In this document: positions 1 through 7,225 of the stretch, one piece after another
How the letters are laid out: every line of letters begins with the position of its first letter
How positions within the stretch are numbered: position 1 is the stretch's first letter
Origin: Moorella sp. UBA4076
Lineage (GTDB): Bacteria > Bacillota > DSM-521 > Neomoorellales > Neomoorellaceae
DNA: 8,059 nt
Direction: 5' to 3'
NCBI GenBank assembly: GCA_002383405.1
Contig: DFYS01000034.1
Coordinates: forward strand, 645 to 8,703
Made by a program: the position numbers and the translations under genes
The notes under the pieces: model-generated
The model's database searches: none
What the model saw: only the letters and a program-made list of their open reading frames with translations
What the model was told of the DNA's origin: nothing

Positions 1-160
1 CTGTTTCCGAGGGCCTCACCCGCTCTTTGAACTAAGGCTGCAAATGCGTCTTCCGGGAACCTGCCCCACCCCTCACCCTCACACAATACCGCTGTTTTCA
101 TCCCTCTGCTGGTGCCGCGACGGCGGCATGGGCGTCTTCGCACTGGCTAAGTTGGCATCG
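1..160. other. Unassigned stretch left of nrdJ
   Basis: No gene is convincing here. On the plus strand one frame entering from the window edge closes at TAA (33-35), reading VSEGLTRSLN. This could be the tail of a convergent gene whose terminator is the hairpin at 161-186. On the minus strand an ATG at 101-99 opens a frame that runs 33 codons off the edge (starts MKTAVLCEGEGWGRF), but its purine-rich AGAGGG touches the ATG, which is too close for a normal ribosome binding site. A small hairpin (TGCCGC, loop GACG, GCGGCA) lies at 113-128. The minus strand is G-rich around 60-80. With a plus-strand terminator at its end, the stretch could also be the 3' part of a small RNA, but I recognise no known RNA family. 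Confidence 0.3.
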
Positions 161-186
161 CCCCGGCGCCCAGGCCGGGGTTTTTT
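161..186 (+). terminator. Rho-independent terminator, plus strand, facing nrdJ
   Basis: A 7-bp all-GC stem (CCCCGGC at 161-167, GCCGGGG at 174-180) with a 6-base loop is followed at once by six T residues (181-186). The T-run lies only on the plus strand, so this stops transcription arriving from the left rather than nrdJ transcription. The T-run overlaps the complement of the nrdJ stop codon (185-187). On the nrdJ transcript the same hairpin forms without a U-run and could at most protect the 3' end. The expected user is a convergent gene or RNA to the left. Confidence 0.75.
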
Positions 187-3100
187 AGCCGCACTTGCTG
201 AAACCGCAGCTGCAGGTGACGCAACCCTCCTGGAAATAAAGAGAGGAGCCACACTCCGGGCAGATACCCCTGGCAATCAATTCGGCCTCTTCAGCTGCGC
301 TTAAGGGATGAAAAATCGGCTTTGCCACCTCCGCGGTGGCGCTGATTTCGGCCAGGGCTTTGCTATCGAAATCCGGCGGCAACTGGAAGCTGCCGTGTTC
401 ACGCCAATTTTTAAGCTCCCGGGCCAGCACCCGGCCGATAATGTCCGGACAGGACTTGCCGATAACACTTTTATCGATGGCGCGGCGGCGTAAAAAATTG
501 GGACAACTAACGGAAGTCAGCTGGTCGATAATGGCCTCCGGGGCGATATTGGCTCGTAGCGCCAGGGATATCAGCCGGCTGACTCCTTCGGTAAAACCGC
601 TGCAGCCGCCCGAGGAGCCGGTGGTGGCGAAGGTTTCGATTAAACCCTCGCGGTCATAGTTAACGGTAATATACATTTTACCGCAACCAGTCTTGACTTG
701 TTCGGTGACTCCCCAGGTGCGTTTGGGCCGCGGCCGGGGGTAAATCTTTTGCCGGTCGGGTTCACCAGCGGTTTTACTGCTGCCGGCAACCAGGACCTCC
801 TGTTCCCGGCTGCCGGAACGATAGACGGTAACCCCTTTACACCCCAGCTGGTAGGCCAGTTCATAAACACGGCGCACATCTTCTTCGGTGGCGGTGGAGG
901 GAAAGTTTACTGTTTTAGAGACAGCATTATCAGTATTTTCCTGGAAGGCAGCCTGCATACGGATATGCCATTCCGGGGCGATCTCCAGGGCGGTGATAAA
1001 GACCCGGCGCATCTCCGGCGGGATTTGCTGGATAGCATCGATACTCGCCCCCGCGGCGATGCGGTTGAAAATCCCCTGCGCCTCTTCTGGAGCAAATTTA
1101 TCCTCGATATAGGCCTGGAAAACCGGGTTTACCTCCACCAGGCTGGCACCGTCAAGGACGTTCTTGGTATAAGCCAGCGCAAAAACCGGCTCGATGCCGG
1201 AAGTAGTACCGGCAATCATACTGATGGTCCCTGTCGGGGCAATAGTGGTACAGGTGGCATTGCGGAGCTGCTCGCCCTGGTAAATGCTCTTTTCGATATT
1301 GGGAAAGCTGCCGCGCTCCGCCGCCAGTTTGCGGGAAGCCTGGCGAGACTCTTTTTGAATAAAGGCCATGACTTTACGGCCCAGCTCCACCGCCTCATCG
1401 GAATCATAGGGCAGGCGCAGCTGGAAAAGCATGTCGGCCCAGCCCATAACCCCCAGACCTATTTTACGGTTACCCTGGACCATAGTGGTGATTTTCTCCA
1501 GGGGGAATTCGTTGATCTCGATCACATTATCCAGGAAGCGTACCGACCAGTAAACCGTCTCCGCCAGCCTGTCCCAGTCGACGCCGCCCTCCCGCACCAT
1601 GTTGGCCAGGTTCAAGGACCCCAGGTTACAGGCCTCATAGGGCAGCAATGGCTGTTCGCCGCAGTTATGGGCGTAGATGCCATTGGCGTCAAAGGCGTTG
1701 ACGCCGGGGATCTGGACGTCGTATACGTCTTCGACCCCATCACCGGCAATGGCCAGGACCGTAGCTGTAAAGCGCTCCCCGTTCATGCTGCGCTGGTAGG
1801 ACGCCAGGAGTGAATTTAATTTCCTCGCCTTATCAGCATCACCGAAGCCGACGCGCGCGGCGAAAAAGGCCAGGTTGTCCCCGCTGATGACCAGCTCATG
1901 CTGGGCCTTGACTTCGTATTCCCGCCGGCCGCCTTTACCATCGGGCAGGAGCCGGCTACCGGCCGGCCGGCGTTCCGCATAAATGGTACTGGCAATACCC
2001 AGGCGCAGGAGCATGCGCTGCACCGCCTGCAGGAGATCAAGGCTGCTCTGCGCCAGGCGGATGCTCACCCCCTTTTGCTGGCTGCCCTGGACCGAGGCAT
2101 CGCAGTCAAACAGACCCCGCAGGAAGCCGCGATAGCCGTCTGACGAAGCGCGTTCGAGCGCCGGGGTGACGGTCTTGCCGCCGGGTTCCATCCCCATCCG
2201 CCCGGCCAGTATTTTCAGGCTGGCGGACTTGAGGCGGAATTCGTTACGCCCTTTAACAGCCATCCAGCCGGCAAAGTCGGCCCGATGCGGCAAAGCTCCG
2301 ACGTAGCCTGAAACCAGCCGCATGACGGATGTGGTGCCATCTTCCAGTTGCAGTTCGCCGGCTGCCTTTTCCCTGGCCCAGACGGAAAGAATAGCATTCT
2401 CCCTCTTGAGGACACCGTCACCGACCAGGAGACCCAGCAGGTATCCCTCACCCTCCGTCAGTTCGCCCGGCCACCCGGCCAGGGGGCGGTGATTGTGCAG
2501 GAGAATCTGGTCGCCGGGTTGCAACTCCTTGACCGCTACCCATTCGGAGGCGATGCGGTAGCGTGTCCGGTCAACCACGCGCAGCACCCGGTGGTCGGCG
2601 GTAAGACGGGTGCTGTATCCTTCGCGGGTATGCAGCCTGACGACCGGCCTGGTCGCTGTCTTGAAGAAGCCTTTTTGCCCGGCAGGGTATGGCTTACCGT
2701 TGACTACTGCCGTGAAAGGATGGCCCACCAGTTCCCATACCCGGCGCGGGCCTTCATTTGTCGTCACCCAGGTATCGCCGGTCACGCAGGGGTTGGTGGC
2801 CTCGATTGCCCCCAGCTCGGGGGTGGGGTTGCCGGCATTGAGGCGATCCAGGAAGACGATACCCGGCTCGCCGTTGGCCCAGGCATGGTTGACGATCTCT
2901 GCAAATACCTGCTGCGCTTTGAGTTTTTCATATACCCGGCCGCCGAATTGCAACTCATAGTAGTCATCCCGGGCCAGGGCTTCCATGAATTCCCCTGTCA
3001 GGCCGATCGAGATGTTGAAGTTGGTCAGTTCATCATTATTCTCCTTGCAGCTGATAAACTCCAGGATATCAGGGTGATCTACCCGCAGGATGCCCATGTT

Positions 3101-3598
3101 GGCCCCCCGCCGCGTCCCGCCCTGCTTGATGGCTTCAGTGGCGGCATTGAATACCTTCATAAAAGAGACAGGCCCGGAAGCCACCCCGCCGGTGGAGCGA
3201 ACCGGGCTGTTCTTCGGCCGCAGGCGGGAAAAGGAGAAACCGGTACCGCCGCCGCTTTTATGAATCAGGGCGGCATCCTTGACGGCGGTGAAGATGGCCT
3301 CCATGCTGTCGTCTACCGGGAGGACAAAACAGGCGGAAAGCTGCCCCAGCTCCCGGCCGGCATTCATCAAGGTAGGACTGTTCGGCAAAAAGTCCCAGCC
3401 GGTCATGAGCTGGTAGTAACGGTCAGTGAATTTCGCCAGCTCCTCTCCGGCCAGGGCGGGATTAAAGAGTTTTTCCGCTTCAGCTACCGCCCGGGCTACC
3501 CGGCTGAACATATCCGCCGGGGTTTCGACCGGGACGCCATTTTCTTTCTTCAGGTAACGTTTTTCGAGAATCAAGCGGGCGTTAGCGGTTAAGTTCAT
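185..3598 (-). CDS. nrdJ: Adenosylcobalamin-dependent ribonucleotide reductase (class II), intein-containing precursor
   Basis: Reduces ribonucleotides to deoxyribonucleotides in the cytoplasm, using coenzyme B12 to make the thiyl radical, so it needs neither oxygen nor a second radical subunit. The precursor is 1137 residues; removing the 375-residue intein leaves about 762. Numbering from this start: LTANARLILEKRY opens the N-terminal domain; SPTLMNAG is at 74-81; the active-site redox Cys is C90 (LSACF); GGTGFSFSRLRP is near 117-128. The radical motif NPCGEQ is split by the intein: N269-P270, then C646-G-E648. The second redox Cys is C657, 11 residues after the radical Cys as in the Thermotoga enzyme (C322/C333). 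The phosphate-binding PTGT is at 788-791. A TSCPD domain lies at about 961-1061. The tail has a zinc-ribbon-like pattern (C1113, C1116, C1126, C1129) and a final CX4C pair (C1131, C1136), the spacing of the swinging-arm cysteines of E. coli NrdA. Start choice: this Met begins the family-typical sequence and has GGATGGTGG four bases upstream; the in-frame ATG at 3670 adds 24 residues unlike the family and has a poorer site. Last of three co-directional genes. Confidence 0.96.
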   Translation of the reverse strand: MNLTANARLILEKRYLKKENGVPVETPADMFSRVARAVAEAEKLFNPALAGEELAKFTDRYYQLMTGWDFLPNSPTLMNAGRELGQLSACFVLPVDDSMEAIFTAVKDAALIHKSGGGTGFSFSRLRPKNSPVRSTGGVASGPVSFMKVFNAATEAIKQGGTRRGANMGILRVDHPDILEFISCKENNDELTNFNISIGLTGEFMEALARDDYYELQFGGRVYEKLKAQQVFAEIVNHAWANGEPGIVFLDRLNAGNPTPELGAIEATNPCVTGDTWVTTNEGPRRVWELVGHPFTAVVNGKPYPAGQKGFFKTATRPVVRLHTREGYSTRLTADHRVLRVVDRTRYRIASEWVAVKELQPGDQILLHNHRPLAGWPGELTEGEGYLLGLLVGDGVLKRENAILSVWAREKAAGELQLEDGTTSVMRLVSGYVGALPHRADFAGWMAVKGRNEFRLKSASLKILAGRMGMEPGGKTVTPALERASSDGYRGFLRGLFDCDASVQGSQQKGVSIRLAQSSLDLLQAVQRMLLRLGIASTIYAERRPAGSRLLPDGKGGRREYEVKAQHELVISGDNLAFFAARVGFGDADKARKLNSLLASYQRSMNGERFTATVLAIAGDGVEDVYDVQIPGVNAFDANGIYAHNCGEQPLLPYEACNLGSLNLANMVREGGVDWDRLAETVYWSVRFLDNVIEINEFPLEKITTMVQGNRKIGLGVMGWADMLFQLRLPYDSDEAVELGRKVMAFIQKESRQASRKLAAERGSFPNIEKSIYQGEQLRNATCTTIAPTGTISMIAGTTSGIEPVFALAYTKNVLDGASLVEVNPVFQAYIEDKFAPEEAQGIFNRIAAGASIDAIQQIPPEMRRVFITALEIAPEWHIRMQAAFQENTDNAVSKTVNFPSTATEEDVRRVYELAYQLGCKGVTVYRSGSREQEVLVAGSSKTAGEPDRQKIYPRPRPKRTWGVTEQVKTGCGKMYITVNYDREGLIETFATTGSSGGCSGFTEGVSRLISLALRANIAPEAIIDQLTSVSCPNFLRRRAIDKSVIGKSCPDIIGRVLARELKNWREHGSFQLPPDFDSKALAEISATAEVAKPIFHPLSAAEEAELIARGICPECGSSLYFQEGCVTCSCGFSKCG
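1664..2788 (-). mobile_element. Intein with LAGLIDADG homing endonuclease, inserted in nrdJ
   Basis: A 375-residue in-frame insertion splits the reductase motif NPCGEQ between Pro and Cys. It begins with Cys1 (block A, CVTGDTWVTT), has a block B TxxH (TADH, T63 and H66 of the intein), and ends with block F (VYDVQIPGVNAFDANG) and block G (IYAHN, with penultimate His374 and Asn375), followed by Cys+1 of the host. All standard class 1 splicing residues are present. The middle carries two dodecapeptide motifs, LLGLLVGDG and LRGLFDCDA about 105 residues apart, each ending with the catalytic-type Asp (D124 and D230), so the homing endonuclease looks intact rather than decayed. The length is normal for an endonuclease-containing intein. 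Removing it joins ATNP to CGEQPLLPYEAC, the continuous family sequence. Splicing ability and cleavage activity are inferred from residues only. Confidence 0.95.
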
Positions 3599-3671
3599 GC
3601 TGCCACCATCCATATTTTGACATAGAAGTAAGTTATCTACATAGATATCCACTTTATCCACAGATTCCATC
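3599..3671 (-). promoter_or_regulatory. nrdJ leader with DnaA-box cluster and dyad
   Basis: Between the kinase stop and the likely nrdJ start lie 73 bases. Written on the plus strand they contain a perfect DnaA box TTATCCACA (3654-3662), a one-mismatch box TTATCTACA (3633-3641) and a two-mismatch copy ATATCCACT (3645-3653), all in the same orientation within 30 bases. Overlapping these is a dyad TATCTA-CA-TAGATA (3634-3647). DnaA controls the E. coli nrdAB operon, so a role in nrdJ control is plausible by analogy. The stretch could instead be the first 24 codons of nrdJ if translation starts at 3670. I saw no clear -35/-10 pair, no NrdR-box pair and no B12 riboswitch. Confidence 0.5.
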
Positions 3672-4373
3672 TTAACCCACGGGCAAATAAAAGCTGAAGC
3701 AACTTCCCTCCCCCACTTTACTTATAACCTCTATTTTACCACCGTGGTCAGCAATGATACGGTTGCTTAAAGTCAACCCCAGGCCGGTGCCGTTTTCCTT
3801 GGTGGTATAAAAGGGTTCAAAGATTAATTCATATTGCTCGGCCGCAATCCCCGGACCGTTATCGGCAATGCTGGTGACAACATAGCTGCCTCCATCCAGG
3901 CAGGCGGTTACCGTGACCATACCGCCGGGGCCGGCGGCATGAATGGCATTGGAGGTAAGGTTCAGGATCACCTGCTTAATCTGGCCGGGGTCCAGGCACA
4001 AAAGGGGTAAATCGGGTGCCAGGTGGTGGACCAATTTTACTTCGTGCATGATCGCTTCCTGTTCGGCCAGAAGCAGGGCTTCGGCCACCAGCTGGCGGAA
4101 GGGGGTAATCTGCAGCTGGGGCTGGGAGGGGCGGGAAAGGGACAGGAACTCCTTGATAAGGTTATTGATGCGGTCGAGCTCTTCAAACATAATGGCGAAG
4201 TATTCCTGTTCCAGGGCCTCGGGTTCAAATTTATTTTGTAAAAGCTGCAGGAAGCCGCGAATAGAAGTCAAAGGATTACGGATTTCGTGGGCCATACCGG
4301 CAGCCAGTTCGCCGACTATAGCCAGTTTCTCTGTCAGATACTGCCGGTCTTCACCGGGAAAAGAGTAAGCCAA
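3672..4373 (-). CDS. Sensorless cytoplasmic histidine kinase (sporulation/NtrB-type core)
   Basis: A 233-residue protein that is only a transmitter module. The HisKA dimerisation domain spans about 14-80 with phospho-acceptor His29 in GMAHEIRNPLTSIRGFL. The HATPase_c domain spans about 92-232: N-box Asn138/Asn142 (VILNLTSNA), G1 box DNGPGIA at 171-177, F box IFEPFYTTK at 184-192, and G2 box GTGLGL at 195-200. There is no membrane segment, PAS, GAF or HAMP domain; only about 13 residues precede the HisKA domain. The HEIRNPLTSIRGFLQLL type resembles KinA/KinE-like sporulation kinases and NtrB, so it probably feeds a phosphorelay or an unlinked response regulator; none is encoded here. The start is TTG at 4373, supported by GGAGGTGA seven bases upstream; the same frame is closed upstream by TAG. 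It begins 69 bases after the UPF0182 stop and ends just before the nrdJ leader, probably in one transcript. The signal and partner are unknown. Confidence 0.9.
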   Translation of the reverse strand: MAYSFPGEDRQYLTEKLAIVGELAAGMAHEIRNPLTSIRGFLQLLQNKFEPEALEQEYFAIMFEELDRINNLIKEFLSLSRPSQPQLQITPFRQLVAEALLLAEQEAIMHEVKLVHHLAPDLPLLCLDPGQIKQVILNLTSNAIHAAGPGGMVTVTACLDGGSYVVTSIADNGPGIAAEQYELIFEPFYTTKENGTGLGLTLSNRIIADHGGKIEVISKVGEGSCFSFYLPVG

Positions 4374-4380
4374 CGCCCCT

Positions 4381-4388
4381 TCACCTCC
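4381..4388 (-). promoter_or_regulatory. Ribosome binding site setting the TTG start of the kinase
   Basis: GGAGGTGA on the minus strand, 7 bases before TTG. No ATG or GTG in this frame lies between the upstream stop and the HisKA domain at a usable distance from another such site, so this decides the start. Confidence 0.8.
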
Positions 4389-4442
4389 GACCTATAGCAT
4401 ATACAATTCCACAAGATGGGCGTTTTTCCTCCTGGTTGGATA

Positions 4443-7169
4443 CTACTGGCGATAATTTTGTTGCATCTCCTGCAGCACCCGGCCCAGCTGCTGTATTTTT
4501 TCGCCATAACCGGCCAGGTCGCCCTGTTTGAGTTGCTCTTGAGCTTCATTATATAGACGGTTGGCCTCCTGGATAGATGGCGCCAGGTTGCCGGCCGCAG
4601 CCGGGCCTTCCGGAGGCGCTGTCGTTGCCGGCGGTACGACTGGCGGGCCTTCGCCAAAAATCGCCTGCAGGGCACCAGCCAGGTCAGCAGCCATTACGAT
4701 CCGCTCACCGTAGGCCACCACCACCTGGCGCAGCTCCGGCAGCTTGCTCTCCTGGGCCTGGAGGAAAATGGGTTCCACATAAAGGAGGGATTCTTTAATC
4801 GGCAGCACCAGCAGGTTGCCGCGGATAACCTGGGAGCCGCGCTGGTCCCAGAGAGTAAGTTGCTGGGAGATGGTAGGTTCCTGGTCGATACGGGCTTCAA
4901 TTTGCATCGGCCCGTAAATAGAACGGTTTTTGGGGAAGGTATACAGGAGCAGCTGGCCGTAGTAGGGGGCGTCGTTGCGGGCCGCCAGCCAGGCTACCAT
5001 ATTCACCTTGCGCGCCGGGGTGAAAGGCAGCATGAGGGTGTATTCCGCTGCTCTTTCCCCGGGGATACGCATCAGGGTATAATAAGGCTCCATGGCCTGG
5101 CGCTGGTCGCCGACCATTTCCTCAGCGGTATTCCAGGCGTCTTCTTTGTTATAGAAAAGCAGCGGGCTCTCCATATGATAGTTGGTCAGCATCCGCGCCT
5201 GGATGGCAAACATATCCTGGGGGTAGCGCAGGTGCTGCTGTAAATCTTCGGGCATGGCGTCCAGGGGCTGGAAGACCCCGGGAAAGATCGCCGCCAGGGT
5301 ATTAACCAGAGGGTCGTCAGGTTCGACCAGGTAGTAATTCACGGTACCATTGTAAGCATCAACTGTTACCTTGACGGCATTGCGGATATAGTTAAAACCG
5401 TCTTCCGTCGGTTCCGCGTAGGGATACATAGTGGTGAGGGTATAGGCGTCAATCATCCAGTACAGCCGCCCGGCGGCGATTACCAGGTAGGGGTCGCGGT
5501 CGTAATGCAGATAGGGCATGATTTTACTTACCCGTTCCTGGATGTTGCGGTAGTACAGGACTTTGCTGTCGGGGGTCAGTTCTTTGCTCATCAAGAGGCG
5601 GTAATCATTAAAGCGGAAGGCAAAAATGAGGCGACGCCAGAAATTGTCAATAGCTACTCCCCCCTGCCCCTGGTAGCGGGTTTCAGCAAAGTTTTCGCCG
5701 CCCGAGGCGGGGTAATCATACTCGGCCGCCTTACCGCCGGTAATAACGTAATCGCCGGTCAGCTCGCCAAAATAGATGCGGGGTTCATCGAGTTTGACGA
5801 CGGTGCTGCGGAAGGGCAAATCGCCGGCGATAAACTCGGGCTGGCCGGACGCAGTAAAGGTATTGGCCGGGCTCATAGCCAGGCCATAGCCATGGGTGTA
5901 GACCATTTTTTCGTTTATCCAGGTACGCGCCCGATCGGGTAATTTATTCTGCTCCAATTCCCGCGCCGCGAGCATGACCTGGCGCGGGACCCCATCCAGG
6001 GTATAACGGTCGACATCGATATCTTTAAAGGTATAATGGGAACGGATCTCCTGCAGCTGGCTGTAGGTTTGCTGCAGCGGCCGGTAATCCCACAGGCGGA
6101 TATTATCCAGGGTTGTTTTCTCCTCGACCAGGTCCGCGGCGGTGAGATTATCGCCGGCCGGGAATTCGCGGACGGTTATTCTGTCCAAACCATAAGCATG
6201 CCGGGTGAAATCGATATTATAGCGCAGGTAGGGCTCTTCGCGGGCGAGTTCATTGGGCTCCACCTGGAATTTTTGTACCGCCAGGGGTAAAAAAACTACC
6301 AGCAACGCATAGGCGGCCACGAAGGCCAGCACCCCCAGGCTGACCAGTTTAAGATTGCGGCGAAAGGCATTGAGAAAAATAATCAGGGCGCAGGCGACGG
6401 CCACGCCGGCCAGGATGTTGTATCCCGGCAGCAGGGCATGGATGTCGGTATAACTGGCACCAAAAGCCACCCCGCGGGTAGAGCGCACCAGGTCAAAGGC
6501 CCGCAGGCGAAAACCCCAGGCCTGGACCAGGAAGAAAAGGGCCACCAGGGTGGAAAAGTGGACCTGAGGACGGGCAAAGCGCCCCTTCCGAAAGCCCAGC
6601 AGCTCCGCCGGGTTGAAAAGCAGGTAGAAAAAGCCGGTAATAAGGGCCGCCCCGATAATGGCTGTAATGAGCAGGCTGTAAAGAAACTGATAAAAAGGCA
6701 GATGAAAAACATAAAAACTGATATCGCGGCCAAAGAGGGGGTCCGCAATCCCAAAGGCCGTAGCATGGAGGTGCTGCTGCACCACCAGCCATTTATTGGC
6801 GGCCAGGGGACTGAAAATTAATGCTCCCACCAGGCTCAACACAAAAAAGGTAAAGCTCAAGCGGCGCCGGGTGACAAAGCGGTCGACCAGGTATTCTTTA
6901 AAAGTCCAGCTTTCGCGGGGCTGGGAAGGGGCCAGTTTAAGACCCCGGCTGGTGAAAAGCAGGTTCAGGAAAAAGAACAGAAAAAAAGACAGGATGACTG
7001 CCAGGCGCAGGCCCCAGTCGGATAAGAGACGCGTTATCAAGACCTGACGGTAACCCGTTACCTCAAACCAGTACCAGTCGGCCAGGAAGTGGGAACCCAG
7101 GAAGGTAACGCCCAGGCCGCCCAGGATGACAATCAGCAGGATGATTCGGATACGGTTAATAACGCTCAT
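4443..7169 (-). CDS. UPF0182 (COG1615) family integral membrane protein
   Basis: A 908-residue protein of unknown biochemical function. The N-terminal 300 residues contain seven strongly hydrophobic stretches that look like membrane helices: about 8-26, 54-73, 104-122, 157-183, 204-220, 250-268 and 276-297. They are followed by PNELAREEPYLRYNI and a long soluble part, probably outside the membrane, ending in the family-typical region with IYGPMQIEARIDQEP and LLYVEPIFL. The C-terminus (about 839-864) is a Pro/Ala-rich linker, then a charged helical tail (865-905, EANRLYNEAQEQLKQGD) that could form a coiled coil and is common in the family. Length matches UPF0182 members. The start at 7169 is chosen because AGGAGG lies six bases upstream; an in-frame ATG at 7202 would add 11 charged residues that cover this site. 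First gene of a co-directional set with the kinase and nrdJ. The family call rests on recognising overall sequence and architecture; the function is not known to me. Confidence 0.9.
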   Translation of the reverse strand: MSVINRIRIILLIVILGGLGVTFLGSHFLADWYWFEVTGYRQVLITRLLSDWGLRLAVILSFFLFFFLNLLFTSRGLKLAPSQPRESWTFKEYLVDRFVTRRRLSFTFFVLSLVGALIFSPLAANKWLVVQQHLHATAFGIADPLFGRDISFYVFHLPFYQFLYSLLITAIIGAALITGFFYLLFNPAELLGFRKGRFARPQVHFSTLVALFFLVQAWGFRLRAFDLVRSTRGVAFGASYTDIHALLPGYNILAGVAVACALIIFLNAFRRNLKLVSLGVLAFVAAYALLVVFLPLAVQKFQVEPNELAREEPYLRYNIDFTRHAYGLDRITVREFPAGDNLTAADLVEEKTTLDNIRLWDYRPLQQTYSQLQEIRSHYTFKDIDVDRYTLDGVPRQVMLAARELEQNKLPDRARTWINEKMVYTHGYGLAMSPANTFTASGQPEFIAGDLPFRSTVVKLDEPRIYFGELTGDYVITGGKAAEYDYPASGGENFAETRYQGQGGVAIDNFWRRLIFAFRFNDYRLLMSKELTPDSKVLYYRNIQERVSKIMPYLHYDRDPYLVIAAGRLYWMIDAYTLTTMYPYAEPTEDGFNYIRNAVKVTVDAYNGTVNYYLVEPDDPLVNTLAAIFPGVFQPLDAMPEDLQQHLRYPQDMFAIQARMLTNYHMESPLLFYNKEDAWNTAEEMVGDQRQAMEPYYTLMRIPGERAAEYTLMLPFTPARKVNMVAWLAARNDAPYYGQLLLYTFPKNRSIYGPMQIEARIDQEPTISQQLTLWDQRGSQVIRGNLLVLPIKESLLYVEPIFLQAQESKLPELRQVVVAYGERIVMAADLAGALQAIFGEGPPVVPPATTAPPEGPAAAGNLAPSIQEANRLYNEAQEQLKQGDLAGYGEKIQQLGRVLQEMQQNYRQ

Positions 7170-7175
7170 AGGCAA

Positions 7176-7181
7176 CCTCCT
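7176..7181 (-). promoter_or_regulatory. Ribosome binding site of the UPF0182 gene
   Basis: A perfect AGGAGG on the minus strand, six bases from the ATG at 7169. It lies inside the longer alternative reading from 7202 and argues for the shorter start. Confidence 0.88.
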
Positions 7182-7225
7182 CTCTTTCCCATACTTCGCC
7201 ATCGGGAGGGTTCTTTCCTGCCGGG

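Noticed and set aside
58..80. G-quadruplex on the minus strand
   Set aside because: Only three runs of three or more G lie close together (GGG, GGGG, GGGG); the fourth is GG, so a standard three-tier quadruplex is not supported.
1..101. Minus-strand frame from ATG at 101 running off the edge (33 residues)
   Set aside because: The ribosome-binding-like AGAGGG abuts the ATG, the fragment matches nothing I recognise, and the terminator at 161-186 suggests a plus-strand unit on this side. It cannot be settled without more sequence.
698..1813. Long plus-strand ORF opposite nrdJ (371 codons)
   Set aside because: It lies entirely antisense to conserved reductase and intein sequence, has no recognisable domain, and is expected from GC-rich codon bias.
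2348..3592. Long plus-strand ORF opposite the nrdJ N-terminal region and intein (414 codons)
   Set aside because: Antisense shadow of a clearly conserved gene; no motif or ribosome binding site supports it.
3599..3720. NrdR boxes or a cobalamin riboswitch controlling nrdJ
   Set aside because: I looked for both because they commonly control such genes. No pair of NrdR-like 16-mers and no B12-box-like conserved core is visible, and the gap is too short for a B12 riboswitch unless it lies in the kinase gene.
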